Shown here in pieces: positions 35,937 to 47,436 of a DNA stretch of 64,000 nucleotides; position 1 is the stretch's first letter; every line of letters begins with the position of its first letter. The stretch comes from Sacculina carcini (taxonomy: Eukaryota > Arthropoda > Thecostraca > Sacculinidae), in the NCBI GenBank assembly GCA_916048095.2, contig OU696576.1, positions 8,509,988 through 8,573,987 of the forward strand, in the 5' to 3' direction. A program made the translations under genes and the position numbers. The notes beneath the pieces were generated by a model. That model saw only the letters and a list, made by a program, of their open reading frames with translations. It was not told the DNA's origin and searched no databases.

Positions 35937-38900
35937 AGAATGAAGAAAACAATACAAAGAGATAAGGGCAAATATACAACAGAGTAAATAAATAATTGAA
36001 TAAATAGCGAGTATTAGTGCGAAAAACGCATATACAACTGACTACAAACTGTATAGACATTCCAATACGCTTCTACACGGAATTCAAAGATAGTTTAACG
36101 CTTGGACACTTTGAAATTCTGCACATATTCGCTGTAAATTAAGTTTTTAATAACGATCACATAGGATAACTGATCACTGGTCTAGCAAGATTGCTCCTTT
36201 AACACGAACAGTTAAAAGGTTAAAGGTCTCAAGTGACAGCTGCTACACGGGAAGAAGCCGAAGCTTATGAACACACACAGGTGTGTCCCGTGCAGCTTGC
36301 TGCCACCGCAGAGCCGACCCTCTCCACGCTATGACGCCACAAGGACGGAAGACGTATTAGAGAGGACCACCTTCCCAGAATGCATGACACAACACATGAC
36401 TGATATCTGGTACCATTTACTGCTGGGTGGACAAGGGGCTGTTGGATTATAGAATTCGCCCAATAAAATTCTCCTCCAACGGGTTTTGAACCACTGACCT
36501 CCCACTTGTGAGGAGGGTGTGCTACCAGTACATGACACAGTCCAACAAAAATGTGAGGCTAAATCCGGCATGCATCGGCTCACCTCCAGCGGAGCACACG
36601 GCTGATGCTCGGCTGACAGCTGAGCTCCGTGAATAATCAGCTTGCAGCCGACACGAATCCTACCGGCCGTTACAAGTCGCCGCAGGGCAGTGTCGCACTG
36701 AGCTCGCACACAGTACCAGCCGTCGCTGAGCAGAACACTGTCCACCACACCATTGCTGTCCTACCATGAGTGCACACACACATACATAGAAACACACACA
36801 CACACACACAAACGTAGAAACACACAGTAAAAGTATAATCAAGAGAAAATAAGATATTGCTGAGTATTAACCCAAAAAATAAGCTATCAGCAAAAACCGC
36901 CGATTAATCTACGATTGCCAAATTTAAAAGTCAAATAATAAGATAATATAAGTCTATAAATGCGTTCCTCTCCTGATTTTACTTTTCCCTGCAAACTTTC
37001 GTTACGGTAAGTCCGTGGTTCGAATCCCGGCGGAGGAGAATTTCTTTGGACGAATTCTATAATCCAATAGCCCCAGTCTACCCAGCAGTTAATGGTAGCA
37101 GATATCAGTCATGTGTTGTGCCATGCATTCTGGAGAGGTAGCTCTCTCTAATACGTATTCCGTCCTTGTGGCGCCATAGCGTGGAGAGGGTCGGTTCTGC
37201 GGTGGCAGCGAGCTGCACGGGACACACCTGTGTGTGTTCATAAGCTTCGGCTTCTTCCCGTGTAGCAGCTGTCACTTGAGGTCTTCAGCATTTAAGTTGG
37301 AATCATTTGATTCACTTCTCTGAGGCGTTTTAGCTCGCCACGGAGCGACACCATTTAACAACGCGAGTGATTTAGACCGACAGTATTTACACGCGTAGAC
37401 ACAACACGACAGCACGACCACAGCAGCAGGACAACACGCTTGAGGCCTTTAACCTTTAACCTTTATATATGAATGAGAGAGAGAGAGAGCCCTACTCTGC
37501 CAATGTCCACCACGCAGAGTACAAGAGTTCTGGCGGCCGGGTCATCGCCCTCGACAATACGACGCACGGCAGGTCGTTGACCCCGATCCAGCTCAACGTC
37601 GTATCTGTACATTAGCTGACGAACGATTTGACGAACCGTCAAGCATCTAAGATCGCATAAAAACAAACACGAATATCCAGCAAATGTGTGCTTCAACACA
37701 AACATCCACAGAATCCGTATAATTAATTCAACAAGTTAAGCATTGGCTGAATGCAGCCGCGAGCCACGCAGAAACAGGAATGATACATGAGATGCACATC
37801 TAAAGGTCATCGTGTAGACCCGTAGAGACAGGCATTTCATAATGAGTGTATATTCTACACACCATTCCCACATTCTTCTGAGCAATAGGTCAATGAATAA
37901 TGGTACAATATCGATGCGTAAATATTCTTCAGATGTCTATTGGGAGAAAATAACTGTCAAAAGAATTACCAGAATTGAAAGATACGTGAAATGCGCAGTC
38001 ACCCACCTGCCTGCCATCTGTTGGGGAAATTTTCGTTCATAACTTGCCAGCTTCCATACAACATGGCGCCAAGCGTTCAACAACCACCCGGCCGGCACCA
38101 GATCGGCCCTCACGGTGGGCGTGGCCAAAATAGCGTCCGACGCCTCGGCCACGCCCACAGTGGGCGGAGCAGTGACGTCTTCAACCACGCCCACTTGGAC
38201 AACAGCGCCCTCAAGAAAGCAGCCATCAACCGTACTGCAGGCACAATACAAGACTCATTAATTGCGCTATTTATAGAGAGAAAATATAACGAGCATATAC
38301 ACCACAAACGCTAAGCATTGAAAGTAATATAAACTACTTACAATTCAGTAAGTATACAATATAAGGATGTATAACATTAAATATATCACAAAATATATCA
38401 TATAAGATATTACACATAATATATAAACTAAAAGATGAAACGCCTAAGCATTAATGATGGATCAAAAATACGAAATTACGAGAGGTTAGCTGGCAACAAA
38501 TTGAACGAATTCTTAGTGCATTCTAACAGCATAAGTGTGGGACAAGCACATACATCGGCTCGTGCAGTGGTACTCTCAGATCTGCGGCACTGCAGAATGT
38601 CACGCGCTGCGCCTCCACAGAAACACCGTGGAGCAAGAGCTGAATAACAAACCAGGAAATGTCACTGTGTGAAACTGACACAATTGTGCAATAAAATAAA
38701 ATAGAAACGCTCGTGCATAAGGATGTGTGTATAAGGATGTGTGAGTTATCAAACAACAGACAAAAATACATCAGCAAATGCGTATAGTACAAAAAACAGC
38801 ACAGGAGAAGCAGATGGTAGTGGAAGAACACTGATGGTTGGTGTATTGCCTACCTCATTGCATGAGTAATCGCGTGGTGAGGAGCCAAGAGCCTCAGTGA

Positions 38901-41900
38901 GCTTGTAGCGACGTGAGGCTGCCTGTCTTGTCGCCAGAAGCCGGTCACGTCCGTCGTACTCCCTTTCTGTCCGTTCTGTTCGACACTCGACAGTGGCTGC
39001 GCTGGCAGCTTGAGAGCGACGCGATAGAGGTGTACCGCTGAAACTGACCGTCACGCCGCCGCGGCCGGCTTTGTAGGGCGTGCGGAACGAGCGTCGCTGA
39101 CTGCGTCGACCAGAACCAATCACCGGACTGGTAGTGAGGCGGGTCGAAGAAGAGGCGACAGTTGAGGTCGTCTCCTTCTCAACTCCCTCACGGCAGTCAG
39201 ATACCATATCAGCATTGCCGGAGTATCCATGAGCGCCGCTGGTAGGAGCACTTGAAGGTGTTGCAGGCGGCAACGCACGCGACGAGGGCCGGCTAGTGGA
39301 GGCGGCCGCCAGCACCTGAGTGAACTCAAAGCGATCGTCGACACTCTGCGTCAAGCATTGCCACTCATCGGCGGGAGGATCGTCAGTGTTGACGGCCGAA
39401 GTGCAGTCCTGCTGGTCGGGCAGCGGTTCCAGCAAGCGTCGCACACACCCACTACTTCTCGTCGCGTGATTTGTAACACGCTGCCGGTGCTGTTCCGTTG
39501 ACGACCGCAAATGAGTCGACAGCAAAGATGTGTGTCGATAGGAAGCACGCTGAGACTGGGTGGTCGAACCAAGAATATTGCTGGAAGCGCCTCTGATTGA
39601 GCCACGGTCCCGTGACGCCACTAACACACCACGTGCTGTGAGGGGAGTGTTGGCAGCGGTGTAATCCACCATGGAATTAGCCGTCGACGCAACCATGGCT
39701 GGTGAGCGACAGTCAGGAGTAGACACAGCGGATGAACGAATGTCTGAGGTGGCACTACACAACGTCCGACGGGAGTCGCTAGAAGCCGCTGGCTGTACCA
39801 ATGGGGTAGATTTTCCATTTACCTCCAGTGCCAATCCAGGAGTCAATGATTTGGTGAAAATTTTCCTGTCGTCGGTCCTATGTGTATCAACAGATTGTCC
39901 AATCTGACTTTCAACCTGATTTCTCCCGGACGAGCCCATCTGTGGCGCCTGATTGGCCTTTGGTCGACTTTCTGTTTCATCTGTCATATCAACATCCGGC
40001 AGGTCTGTGAACATAGCTCGCGCACAATCCAACGCCTTTCGGGATATGTCAACCTTTCTACCGCTGGCCGTCGAAAAACCACCCAGGTCAGAAGAGAGCA
40101 AATCAACTTTGTGATCAGATGTATCACAACCATGACGTTCTTCTGCACTTGGAAGTGCTGTTTCGCCGAGGTCAAACAAAGCTCGAGCACTAGCAAGAGC
40201 TCGCTCCGATATGTCCACCGATTTGCCACTAGCCGTCGAGAACCCCTTTATGAAATGTCTCGCTGATTCTGGTTCGCATCCCAATACAGGTGATGAAGGA
40301 ATCCTTTGAGAAGTATCGTCTATTGCGTCAATTGAGCCCCTTACACGTTTTAACGCTTCTTCACTTACGACAACACTTTTACCGCTGGCACTCATAAATC
40401 CTGCACTAAAGGTACGCACATTATCCATCTTTGCTTCACCAGACACAGCTGTATGTGGTTTCCTGGGCCCAATTGAGTCAACAGCAGCATTTACCGAGAA
40501 CTGAGAGTGTTTGAATAATACGTCTGAACCTCTACCTGGAGAATTGGTACCACTGCAATTGTCACGATTCAAAATCAAATGACCATGGTCCAGTTCTCTT
40601 CCTATTGAATGTGACCGCAACATAGCATCGGGAAGATTGGTTATGTCCTGAAGACGAGCGTCTACACAATCAGTGATACCAATGGATTCTACAGCCGCGA
40701 AATTTTCCCCAATCGAAGAATCACGTCGCAGATCTCTTTCCACGCCTTCAGGATAGTCGTTTGGCATTCCAAACAGCTGAGAAGTGGATACCCCGCAGTT
40801 GGGCTCATCAATATCATTGAAAACAGTGCGTGCATGTTCTATGGCCTCTTTAGATACTCCTACTCTCTTACCACTGGCGGTGGCAAAACCACACCCTAAG
40901 GAGGATTTGCTAAAATCCGAACGTCTCAAGCACTCCTCGACTCCATCAGTATGCATTCCACTTTGTGGGTCATGAGTGCTCTCCGATCTTTTTTCAACTA
41001 CAGTTTCCTCGTGAGACCGAGGAGAGACATCCACCCTGGGTAGACGTTCTTCTGAGTAAATATGTTCCTGACCAGAGACACAGCTACGTACACCATCGTC
41101 CGATACATTTGTAGAATCACGTTGAGTGTGCATTCCGTCAGATTTATCAGTGTTGGTAATCAATGCAATAGAGTCGTGTGGCTGTTTTGACTTCACATTT
41201 TGTATTAAAAATGAACTCTTAGTTTCTTCGTCCCGAGATACTGCTCTCATTTCATCCTCAAATAAATGCGAAACGTGCTCTAACGCTTCTTTCGAAACGT
41301 CAACCCTCTTACCACTAGCTGTTGAAAACCCTTTGTGACCGCTCTCTAGAAAAGATGGGCGAATACTTCGCGAAGAATTCGAGTTATCTCGGAACGCAGT
41401 TGATTCGTTTTGCATATCACTACCGGAAATTTTGTTATCACCGCCGTCCATCTCGACCATATTTACTTCATCAGAATCCCGTTTCTTGCGGGTGACGTCT
41501 TCAGTCATATCATGACACTCAACTACGACATTACCACAAGCAGCCTCGTCAAAGCCTTCGATACCGTCGAATAGACTTTGAGCTCGCGTGATGGCTTCAT
41601 GAGGAACGGCAATAGAAAGGCCTGATGCTGTCCGGAATCCAGCCATTCGACACCGCTCTCTTCCCTCTGGTGTATGCTCTGACCACTGATGACCTCTCAG
41701 AGAATCATCACAATGACTAGATAACAACGGAGAATTGACACGCGTCTTTTTGGCCTTGGATTGCGTGTCGGACTGTAGAACTAGTTCATCTTCATTCGTG
41801 CGTTCACAGTGCTTTTCCGCACAATCACCTCCACCTCGACTATCATAATATTCCGTTGCGCGTCCTTGAGACAGTCCAATCTGTCCTTCTGCTGATGGTC

Positions 41901-44187
41901 GCTTCGTAAGCAAATCTGACTGACCCAATAACTCGAAAGAGTCGGCTCTAAAATTCCCAGACATATTTTCCGAATTACTCTTGTCAAAAGATACCACAGA
42001 TGCATCACCAGTTGTAAGCTCTTCACACTCCAACTTAATACGTTTTTGCGTCAGCTCATCCGAGAAGCGCACCCGCTTAAAGCTGCTTATCTGCTTACGA
42101 CGTTGGCCAACATAACACCCATGGCTATCAGTCACAGACGTGTCAAGCGAACTGCGTTCTACTCGACAGCAAGAGGCACCTGTAGAATTAGTAGTACGAG
42201 GCATTTTCATAGTATCGAGGGACGCACAGTCCGCAATGCAATGCGGGATAGTGCCACTGGCTGATTCATGTTGCGTAGCACAATGCTTGATATGTAGATC
42301 AGAACAACCTTCAACTGGATGAAAGTTTCCCTGTGATGATAGTTTACGCTCAACAGTGTTACGATATCTAGTATTATCCAATGAGACCTGAAGGGAGTCC
42401 ACCAATGATGTCGTTCTATTTATATCGCCAGCACAAGATTTTTTCACCGCCATAGCAACATTGATGCTTTTCCGACAATTAGGTTTCTTGAAATCGACAT
42501 TATCGTGTGGACTTCGAGTCTCAATGGGTGAGTGATCGACCGTGGAATCAAAATGGTTTTCACAACTATCGTCGCAAACACTTTTACACGCCTGAACAGA
42601 TTCAGACGATGGCGTTGACGCTGAGTATTCATTCGCAGCAGACAGTCTAACGAACGAACTTGACGCCTCAGAACTAGCACTAGCCAGTGAACGACATTTA
42701 ACGTATTTCAATTGATTCTTGGTCGAAGTACAGCCGGATGGAAAATCGGTTCCTCCCAGCCTACAATCACAGTGCGTCCGCGTTTCGCCACAACCAGCCT
42801 GATCAACACGCAGATTTGTCGATTCAATTAGGCAACCATTCGTCGAATATGTAGGCTGTCTGCCACTGGAGCTTGACAAATATTCAGCCCTATACTGGCC
42901 TGCAGACGTGCTTGGCTGCGACACTGATGTATCTACACAACTGGACACTGTAGACACGACTGTGGTATCAGTTATTGTGGTAGATGTGTTCGTAAGCGTG
43001 CATGACTGATTGGCTCTGCTGCGTTTGGGCGCTTTAAAAGGCAAGTCGAGTGGACGCATTCGATTTTTTCCCAGAACGGCAATGTCTTCGAGATCTGTGC
43101 ATGCGCCGGGGAATTTCTGAGACATCATGGGCACATAAGAATCACATTGAGCGACAGAATGGTTGTCAAATGCACCGAAATCAGAAACACGCTTTTTACT
43201 ACTAGATTTCACATCCGAGAATGCACTAGAAACCAATAGCTGATGTTTATGGTTGGTGTGAGCTCGAGAAGCAATGCACGGTACAACTGAAATTATCTCA
43301 TTGGTAAGCACGTCGGGTTGACGAGCAATGTTGGTGTCGTCATTGGCTAGCCTCGAAGCGAAATTCTTATTGGATCCACCAGCACAAGACACAGAGGTGG
43401 AGGACGTTGAGCTAACGGAAGAACACTGGGCGATGGCCGGACGACATTGTGTGAAAACCTCCATTTCAAGACCACACTCATCGAGAGCATCAAGCGAGTC
43501 GCAAACTGTGCGTAGACACTGACTGTCCTCCATGCTACTGTTGACCTCCGGCATCACAAGTTTCCCGTCACACAAGTCACCTGAATCCAACTTCCTACCT
43601 CCATGATCCCTTGACACAGGCACATTTGTTGACCGAGATGCCGAGAAAACCCTTGACGGCTTGGCGGCAATGCTTGAAGATACAACGGGAATAGCAGACG
43701 AAGCGCTTGCAGAACAGGGGATACACTTTCTCAAAGATCGACATCCGTCAGCGTCGAGCGAACCTGGCGTTGCATTTATACTATGCGGAATATCGTTCTC
43801 ACCTAGACCAAAAGTGTCTCTGGCGCGTGAGCATTGCTTAGTACCTTCGTCGCGCGCAATCTGACTGGCACGCGGGTAGACGAAGTGAGCTCGTGACGAC
43901 AAGCTTGTAGTACTGACACGCGGCAAAAGCGACGCAGTCTCTACAGATTTAGCAGTAGTGGAGGTGCTGAACAAGGGACCGCTAATAGCACGCTGCTGTC
44001 GTCTAGTGGGCGCGAGTTTTCGACCAACACCCAGCGTGGGTGAGCTACACTCATCGCCATGTGCTATTGTCACATCGTCGGTGCTGTTAGCCACATTCGA
44101 TGCCGGACTAGCGGAATCTCTGGTGGTCGTGTTGAACGCAGACATTAGTGGTGGATCACACCCGACACGTGTGAAGCATGCCACCAC
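32372..44187 (-). CDS. BRCA2: BRCA2 homologue (RAD51 loader in homologous recombination)
   Basis: Nuclear mediator that loads RAD51 on single-stranded DNA. Eleven minus-strand exons join in one frame of 2461 codons: 44187-38854, 38639-38554, 38234-38007, 37646-37496, 36760-36584, 35839-35587, 35347-35106, 34489-34343, 34219-34083, 33684-33375, 32692-32372. The first exon (1778 codons) carries six BRC repeats. The later ones follow the BRCA2 DNA-binding region in order: helical domain (VVWKLASYERKFP; QLMYRYDVELDR; ARTLVLCV), OB1 (LSDGWYCVRAQ; NSCRRVRWHTKLGF), OB2 with the tower (QLEQLLADVQ; TRQEVARLCSGQEVYE), TIWRPSDEL, and OB3 (FGEVDLVALVV; VAVHFW). The start is tentative: ATG at 44187 or 44145, and no PALB2-binding motif is visible, so an upstream exon may be missing. 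An oligo-Gly run (about 35729-35752) and a GGVSGG-type repeat lie inside the DNA-binding region. The last exon may be split again at a GTTAGT donor. Confidence 0.95.
32876..32912. repeat. (TG)n microsatellite in last BRCA2 intron
   Basis: Run of TG on the + strand, so CA in the BRCA2 transcript; a (CA)n run at 32700-32768 on + gives the UG tract before the last acceptor. Confidence 0.9.
33065..33358. mobile_element. hAT-type MITE in BRCA2 intron
   Basis: 294-bp element with imperfect terminal inverted repeats CAGATGTTCGCAATC and CAGGGATTTTCAATC (right end read in reverse), subterminal GTGGGTCGCGACCC and GGGGGTCGC, and a perfect 8-bp target duplication CACTACAG at 33057-33064 and 33359-33366. 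Target length and CAG ends are those of hAT elements. No coding capacity. It is inserted 16 nt downstream of the BRCA2 exon-10 donor. Confidence 0.92.
34808..34932 (-). repeat. Dispersed repeat family B copy in BRCA2 intron
   Basis: ATTAATTACAGGCAAATCC, AGCAAGCACTATTACCA and CCCCATGTACCACAAG in the same order and orientation as other copies. Confidence 0.65.
35868..35932. repeat. (CA)n microsatellite upstream of a BRCA2 acceptor
   Basis: On the minus (coding) strand this is a (TG)n tract ending about 15 nt before the acceptor of exon 35839-35587. Confidence 0.9.
36211..36543 (-). mobile_element. SINE family A, full-length copy in BRCA2 intron
   Basis: Minus-strand SINE with tRNA-like head (anticodon loop CTTGTGAGG region on +, CAC anticodon), the ATATCAGTCATGTGTTG and CACACCTGTGTGTGTTCAT body words, and the TTAACCTTTTAAC tail. 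Same orientation as the BRCA2 transcript. Confidence 0.85.
37008..37470 (+). mobile_element. SINE family A, extended subfamily, 5'-truncated, in BRCA2 intron
   Basis: Starts at box B (CGTGGTTCGAATCCCGG), keeps the common body, and after CACTTGAGGTCTTCAGCATT continues about 140 bp with AAGTTGGAATCATTTGATTC, TTTTAGCTCGCCACGGAGCG and TTTACACGCGTAGACACAAC. The same extension follows the copy at 51.2 kb. It ends with a second AACCTTTAACCTTTA tail. Confidence 0.85.
39995..41645 (-). repeat. BRCA2: Six BRC repeats within BRCA2
   Basis: RAD51-binding repeats, N- to C-terminal: about 41645-41562 (GFRTASGLSIAV), 41335-41256 (GFSTASGKRVDVS), 40893-40810 (GFATASGKRVGVS), 40404-40320 (GFMSASGKSVVVS), 40250-40164 (GFSTASGKSVDIS) and 40080-39995 (GFSTASGRKVDIS). 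All six keep the FxxA core that inserts into RAD51; five keep a second hydrophobic half (F-D/E or similar) after about 16 residues, while the fourth ends RGSIDAID and lacks the usual LF. The human protein has eight repeats. Confidence 0.95.
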
Positions 44188-44628
44188 TCACTCACCCACC
44201 CACCCACACGTAAATATCACTTTCCGTCAAGAAGCTAAATGCTAGCCTCAGAGCCTAAGAGTGATAGCCACGAAGCCGCAAAGTTTCGGACATTACATGT
44301 GATCACCTGCCGAAGCCAGAACATCTGATTATACACAAACCAATTATTGTATTGATAATGGTTGTATTGAAATGGTTGTATTGATAATTTATCAATTAAC
44401 ACCATGAAAGGATCCGAGGTCAAATATTAAACACCAACGGATACTTGTGGAAATCCATTCAGGTTGGCCAACAGAAAATGAACCGTCCGTATAATGGTGA
44501 TAAGTATAATTAAGAAAATGGTGAGTCGTCCGTATAACCAGTGGTTCTCAAAATTTCTCAGTGAATGCGATCACCCCCGAAAATCGAAAAGCGCTGACAT
44601 AAACACACAAATATCTTCAAAAGAAACA

Positions 44629-44634
44629 TTTATT
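44629..44634 (-). promoter_or_regulatory. Candidate poly(A) signal of WDR76
   Basis: Minus-strand AATAAA about 670 nt after the WDR76 stop. Use is inferred. Confidence 0.3.
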
Positions 44635-45215
44635 ATTCTCTGTCGGCGCTAAGCTTGGCACAAGTGTACAGACACTACATAATGAGCACACTGAACGCTG
44701 GATGACAAAAATACTGAACCAGTATCGCAGCAACACTGAAGAAGAACACAACAGTTTGCGATACACACATTGATACTGCCAAATGCTAATACACTGAGTC
44801 GAAATTAAATCTTTCAAATACCTAATATCAAATATCGAGAAGAACAGCGGAAGTACAAAAAAGACAGATTTCACTTTCAACTCACACTTCACCACCAGGC
44901 ACTATCTATACTGAGATCTACGAAGACAAAATTCACAACAAACTCAGTGAATACTGGCAATTACAGCAGCGACACACACACGCACACACACACACGAACG
45001 CACACACATAAACGACGTAGACATCCATATGAAACCTGCAAACGTTGGCATGTAATACACATAGAAAAACAGTATAAAAGCCAAAGCTAGCCATAGAAAT
45101 ACTTCCAGAACAAACCAGCACAAACAGCAGAAAAGCAAATTGGTTGAGAACTTACAACTCGACAGCGCGAGCATGTGTACGTGAAACACAAAAAAACAGA
45201 TTAAACCAGGCAAAT

Positions 45216-45219
<4 letters not shown>

Positions 45220-45256
<37 letters not shown>
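45220..45256. repeat. (GA)n microsatellite
   Basis: Perfect AG run of about 17 units just downstream of the WDR76 stop. Confidence 0.95.
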
Positions 45257-45261
<5 letters not shown>

Positions 45262-45306
45262 GAATGAATCCAGAGTGTGAAGCGACAGACAGCGACACAT
45301 GGCAGC

Positions 45307-47436
45307 TCACTGAAACACGTAGACACGACCGGACGAATTGGCGCCCGCCACCGCCGGCACGCTCGGATGACACGCCACCGCCGACAACACCGACTGCAGC
45401 GACTCTCCCATAATCATGTGACACACACGGCCGCCGCCGCCGCCAGCGCTAGCGCCGCACACGTCAAACACTTGGACGCGTCGCGGCCGCAACATGCAGC
45501 CGATGACGAAACGCGCCGCCGAGCCCGGCAGCCAGCTGGGACGCAGCGGAGTGAGCCAGCGGCCAGTGTGGTTGTCGTGCCGCATCGTGCACACGGGCCG
45601 CACCGGTGACGCGTCGGTGACCGCGTTGACGCCGGCAAACACGCGCAAGCTGTCGTCCATACAGGCGGCAACCAGACTGTCGCCGGACGCACGGTCCAGT
45701 GCGGCGCCGTGGCACGACTGCGGCAGCTCATGACGCCACAGCGGCGACACGGACCGGCCGCAACGACGCAGGTCCCATAAGCTGAGCGTGCGCGGCCTCT
45801 CGACCAGCAGCAACAGATGTGCCCGTGATGGATGGCCACTCAACGAGCGGACACCAGTTCTGCCAGCGCTCAGCACCACTGACGCACACTCACCGGTCTC
45901 ACGCGGGTCCACACCGAACACGCGACCGTCGCTACAGCCCACCAACAATCGCCGTCCGTCGTCCACATGTACATGACCCGACGTATACGCCGGCAGATCC
46001 TTATCGCTGAGCGCATGTACCTGATCAAACGTCATTCGCGATACGTCCAGTCGCCGCGTAATGCCGTCATAGCCGGTGGTAAAGCAGGCGACATCAGCGT
46101 GGCCGACGGCAGAAATACCGCCGGCACATCCGTCGCCAGGGAACGACACCTGAGCAATGCCCTGTCGATGGGGCTGCAGCACCTGCACGTCGTGCTCCTG
46201 CTTCACGTTCTGCTGCTGTTCGATATCGGCACCGCAGTTCACGTGCCACAAGCCCAGTGCGCCTGTTTTGTCGGCGACGGCTAGGATGCGTCGCTGGCGC
46301 AGCGGACACCACGCCAGACTGGTGACGCGTGCCGACAGAACACGTCGCCAGCACTGTTCACTGTCGGCCGACAGTGAACACACGACACGCGAGTATGCGT
46401 CCAGCTCGACGGCCGCACCGTCGCGTGACCCGTCCGTCTGCCAGCAGGCCGAATCCATGTGGCTCATGAAGCTACGACACTTGTCCAACTGAGACTGGTC
46501 CGCTGATGATGTTTGTGAGTTGCGATCAGCAGTAGCTAGCTCAGGCAGACACTCGGCCACACTGAGCGGACCTAGTCGACGCTCCTCGATAGTCGGCGTG
46601 TCGTCACCGCCCTGCTGCTGCTGTTGTGACAGTATCAGTGCATCGCTGACTGCCTGTCCGTTCTCACCTCGGCCGTCTGTGTGCCCACGAGCGCTGATAC
46701 GCTGGCTGCGTCGCGTCGGACGTCGCACGAACCTCCTGCCGGCCGATGTCGACGATGATTTGGCGGCACGCGGCTGCTTCTTGGCAGTGTCGGTCTTCCT
46801 GGACGAGGACGACGACGGCGCCACGGCCAGCAGACTGTGTTTCGCGCCGTCGATATTGAAAGCACGCAGCATGCGCATCCTCTCCTCAACGTTGCGCTGT
46901 ACTTGCAGCTCCAGCTCGGACATGCCGTCGATGCCGTTGTTGCCGCATGTCGACAGCGATGATGACTGGCATTGGCCAGTATCAGATGACCTGCTGCACG
47001 AGACAGATGATGCCACCACTGGCTTTGCCTCGACATCGGCCGAAGTTTCATGGTCGAGTCCCTCTTCTCTCTTGTCCACCTTCTGCGATAGTTCTTCGCT
47101 AGAACTTTCGTCCAGTGGCTCACGCACGATCGCGGAATTACTCGATTTGTTCTCGACATTGGAGCCTATTCCATTGACGATCGGTGTGTCGGACGATTTC
47201 GGTTCATCTTTCACCTTGAGCTGGCCGAAATCCGCAGACAAACGCCGTTCTCCTGCTCGATCAGCTACGGTGCTGTCATTGTGACGAGCTCGACTGTCAC
47301 GCGCTGAATGCGTGTTGGAGCCGCCACTTTTAACTGTCACGTGTTTGTGACGATGTTTGGCGCGTTTTGTCGCCGGCTCGCCAGAAGACGACTTGCCGTT
47401 GCTGATGTCGGTCACAAGGGAGCGACGGGTTCTCAT
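45307..47436 (-). CDS. WDR76: WDR76-like WD40-repeat protein, coding region without introns
   Basis: 709 codons from ATG at 47436 to a stop at 45307. The N-terminal 300 residues are Ser/Arg-rich and acidic with a conserved patch RNVEERMRMLRAFNI and a basic RRPTRRSQRI stretch. The C-terminal half is a WD40 propeller like WDR76/DDB2: RVTSLAWCP, TGALGLWHVN, RTLSLWDLRR, then HTGRWLTPLRPSWLP, RPRRVQVFDVCG and GANSSGRVYVF, which match the end of vertebrate WDR76 closely. WDR76 proteins bind DNA-damage sites and act with CUL4-DDB1 ligases (family knowledge). Vertebrate WDR76 is split by many introns; here none is needed. High GC in third positions. Confidence 0.92.
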   Translation of the reverse strand: MRTRRSLVTDISNGKSSSGEPATKRAKHRHKHVTVKSGGSNTHSARDSRARHNDSTVADRAGERRLSADFGQLKVKDEPKSSDTPIVNGIGSNVENKSSNSAIVREPLDESSSEELSQKVDKREEGLDHETSADVEAKPVVASSVSCSRSSDTGQCQSSSLSTCGNNGIDGMSELELQVQRNVEERMRMLRAFNIDGAKHSLLAVAPSSSSSRKTDTAKKQPRAAKSSSTSAGRRFVRRPTRRSQRISARGHTDGRGENGQAVSDALILSQQQQQGGDDTPTIEERRLGPLSVAECLPELATADRNSQTSSADQSQLDKCRSFMSHMDSACWQTDGSRDGAAVELDAYSRVVCSLSADSEQCWRRVLSARVTSLAWCPLRQRRILAVADKTGALGLWHVNCGADIEQQQNVKQEHDVQVLQPHRQGIAQVSFPGDGCAGGISAVGHADVACFTTGYDGITRRLDVSRMTFDQVHALSDKDLPAYTSGHVHVDDGRRLLVGCSDGRVFGVDPRETGECASVVLSAGRTGVRSLSGHPSRAHLLLLVERPRTLSLWDLRRCGRSVSPLWRHELPQSCHGAALDRASGDSLVAACMDDSLRVFAGVNAVTDASPVRPVCTMRHDNHTGRWLTPLRPSWLPGSAARFVIGCMLRPRRVQVFDVCGASAGGGGGRVCHMIMGESLQSVLSAVACHPSVPAVAGANSSGRVYVFQ

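Larger units (their letters stand above)
44188..45306. other. Region between BRCA2 and WDR76
   Basis: Presumed BRCA2 upstream region and WDR76 3' UTR. CAGTGGTTCTCAAAATTT at 44541 followed by GCGATCACCCCCG looks like one terminus of a hAT-type element, but no opposite end was found. AATAAA on the minus strand lies at 44634-44629 (WDR76 candidate). A (GA)n run lies at about 45220-45256. No BRCA2 N-terminal exon was recognised. Confidence 0.5.

Noticed and set aside
44541-44640. Complete hAT element near the BRCA2 5' side
   Set aside because: Only one hAT-like end is visible; no opposite end or target duplication was found within about 500 bp.
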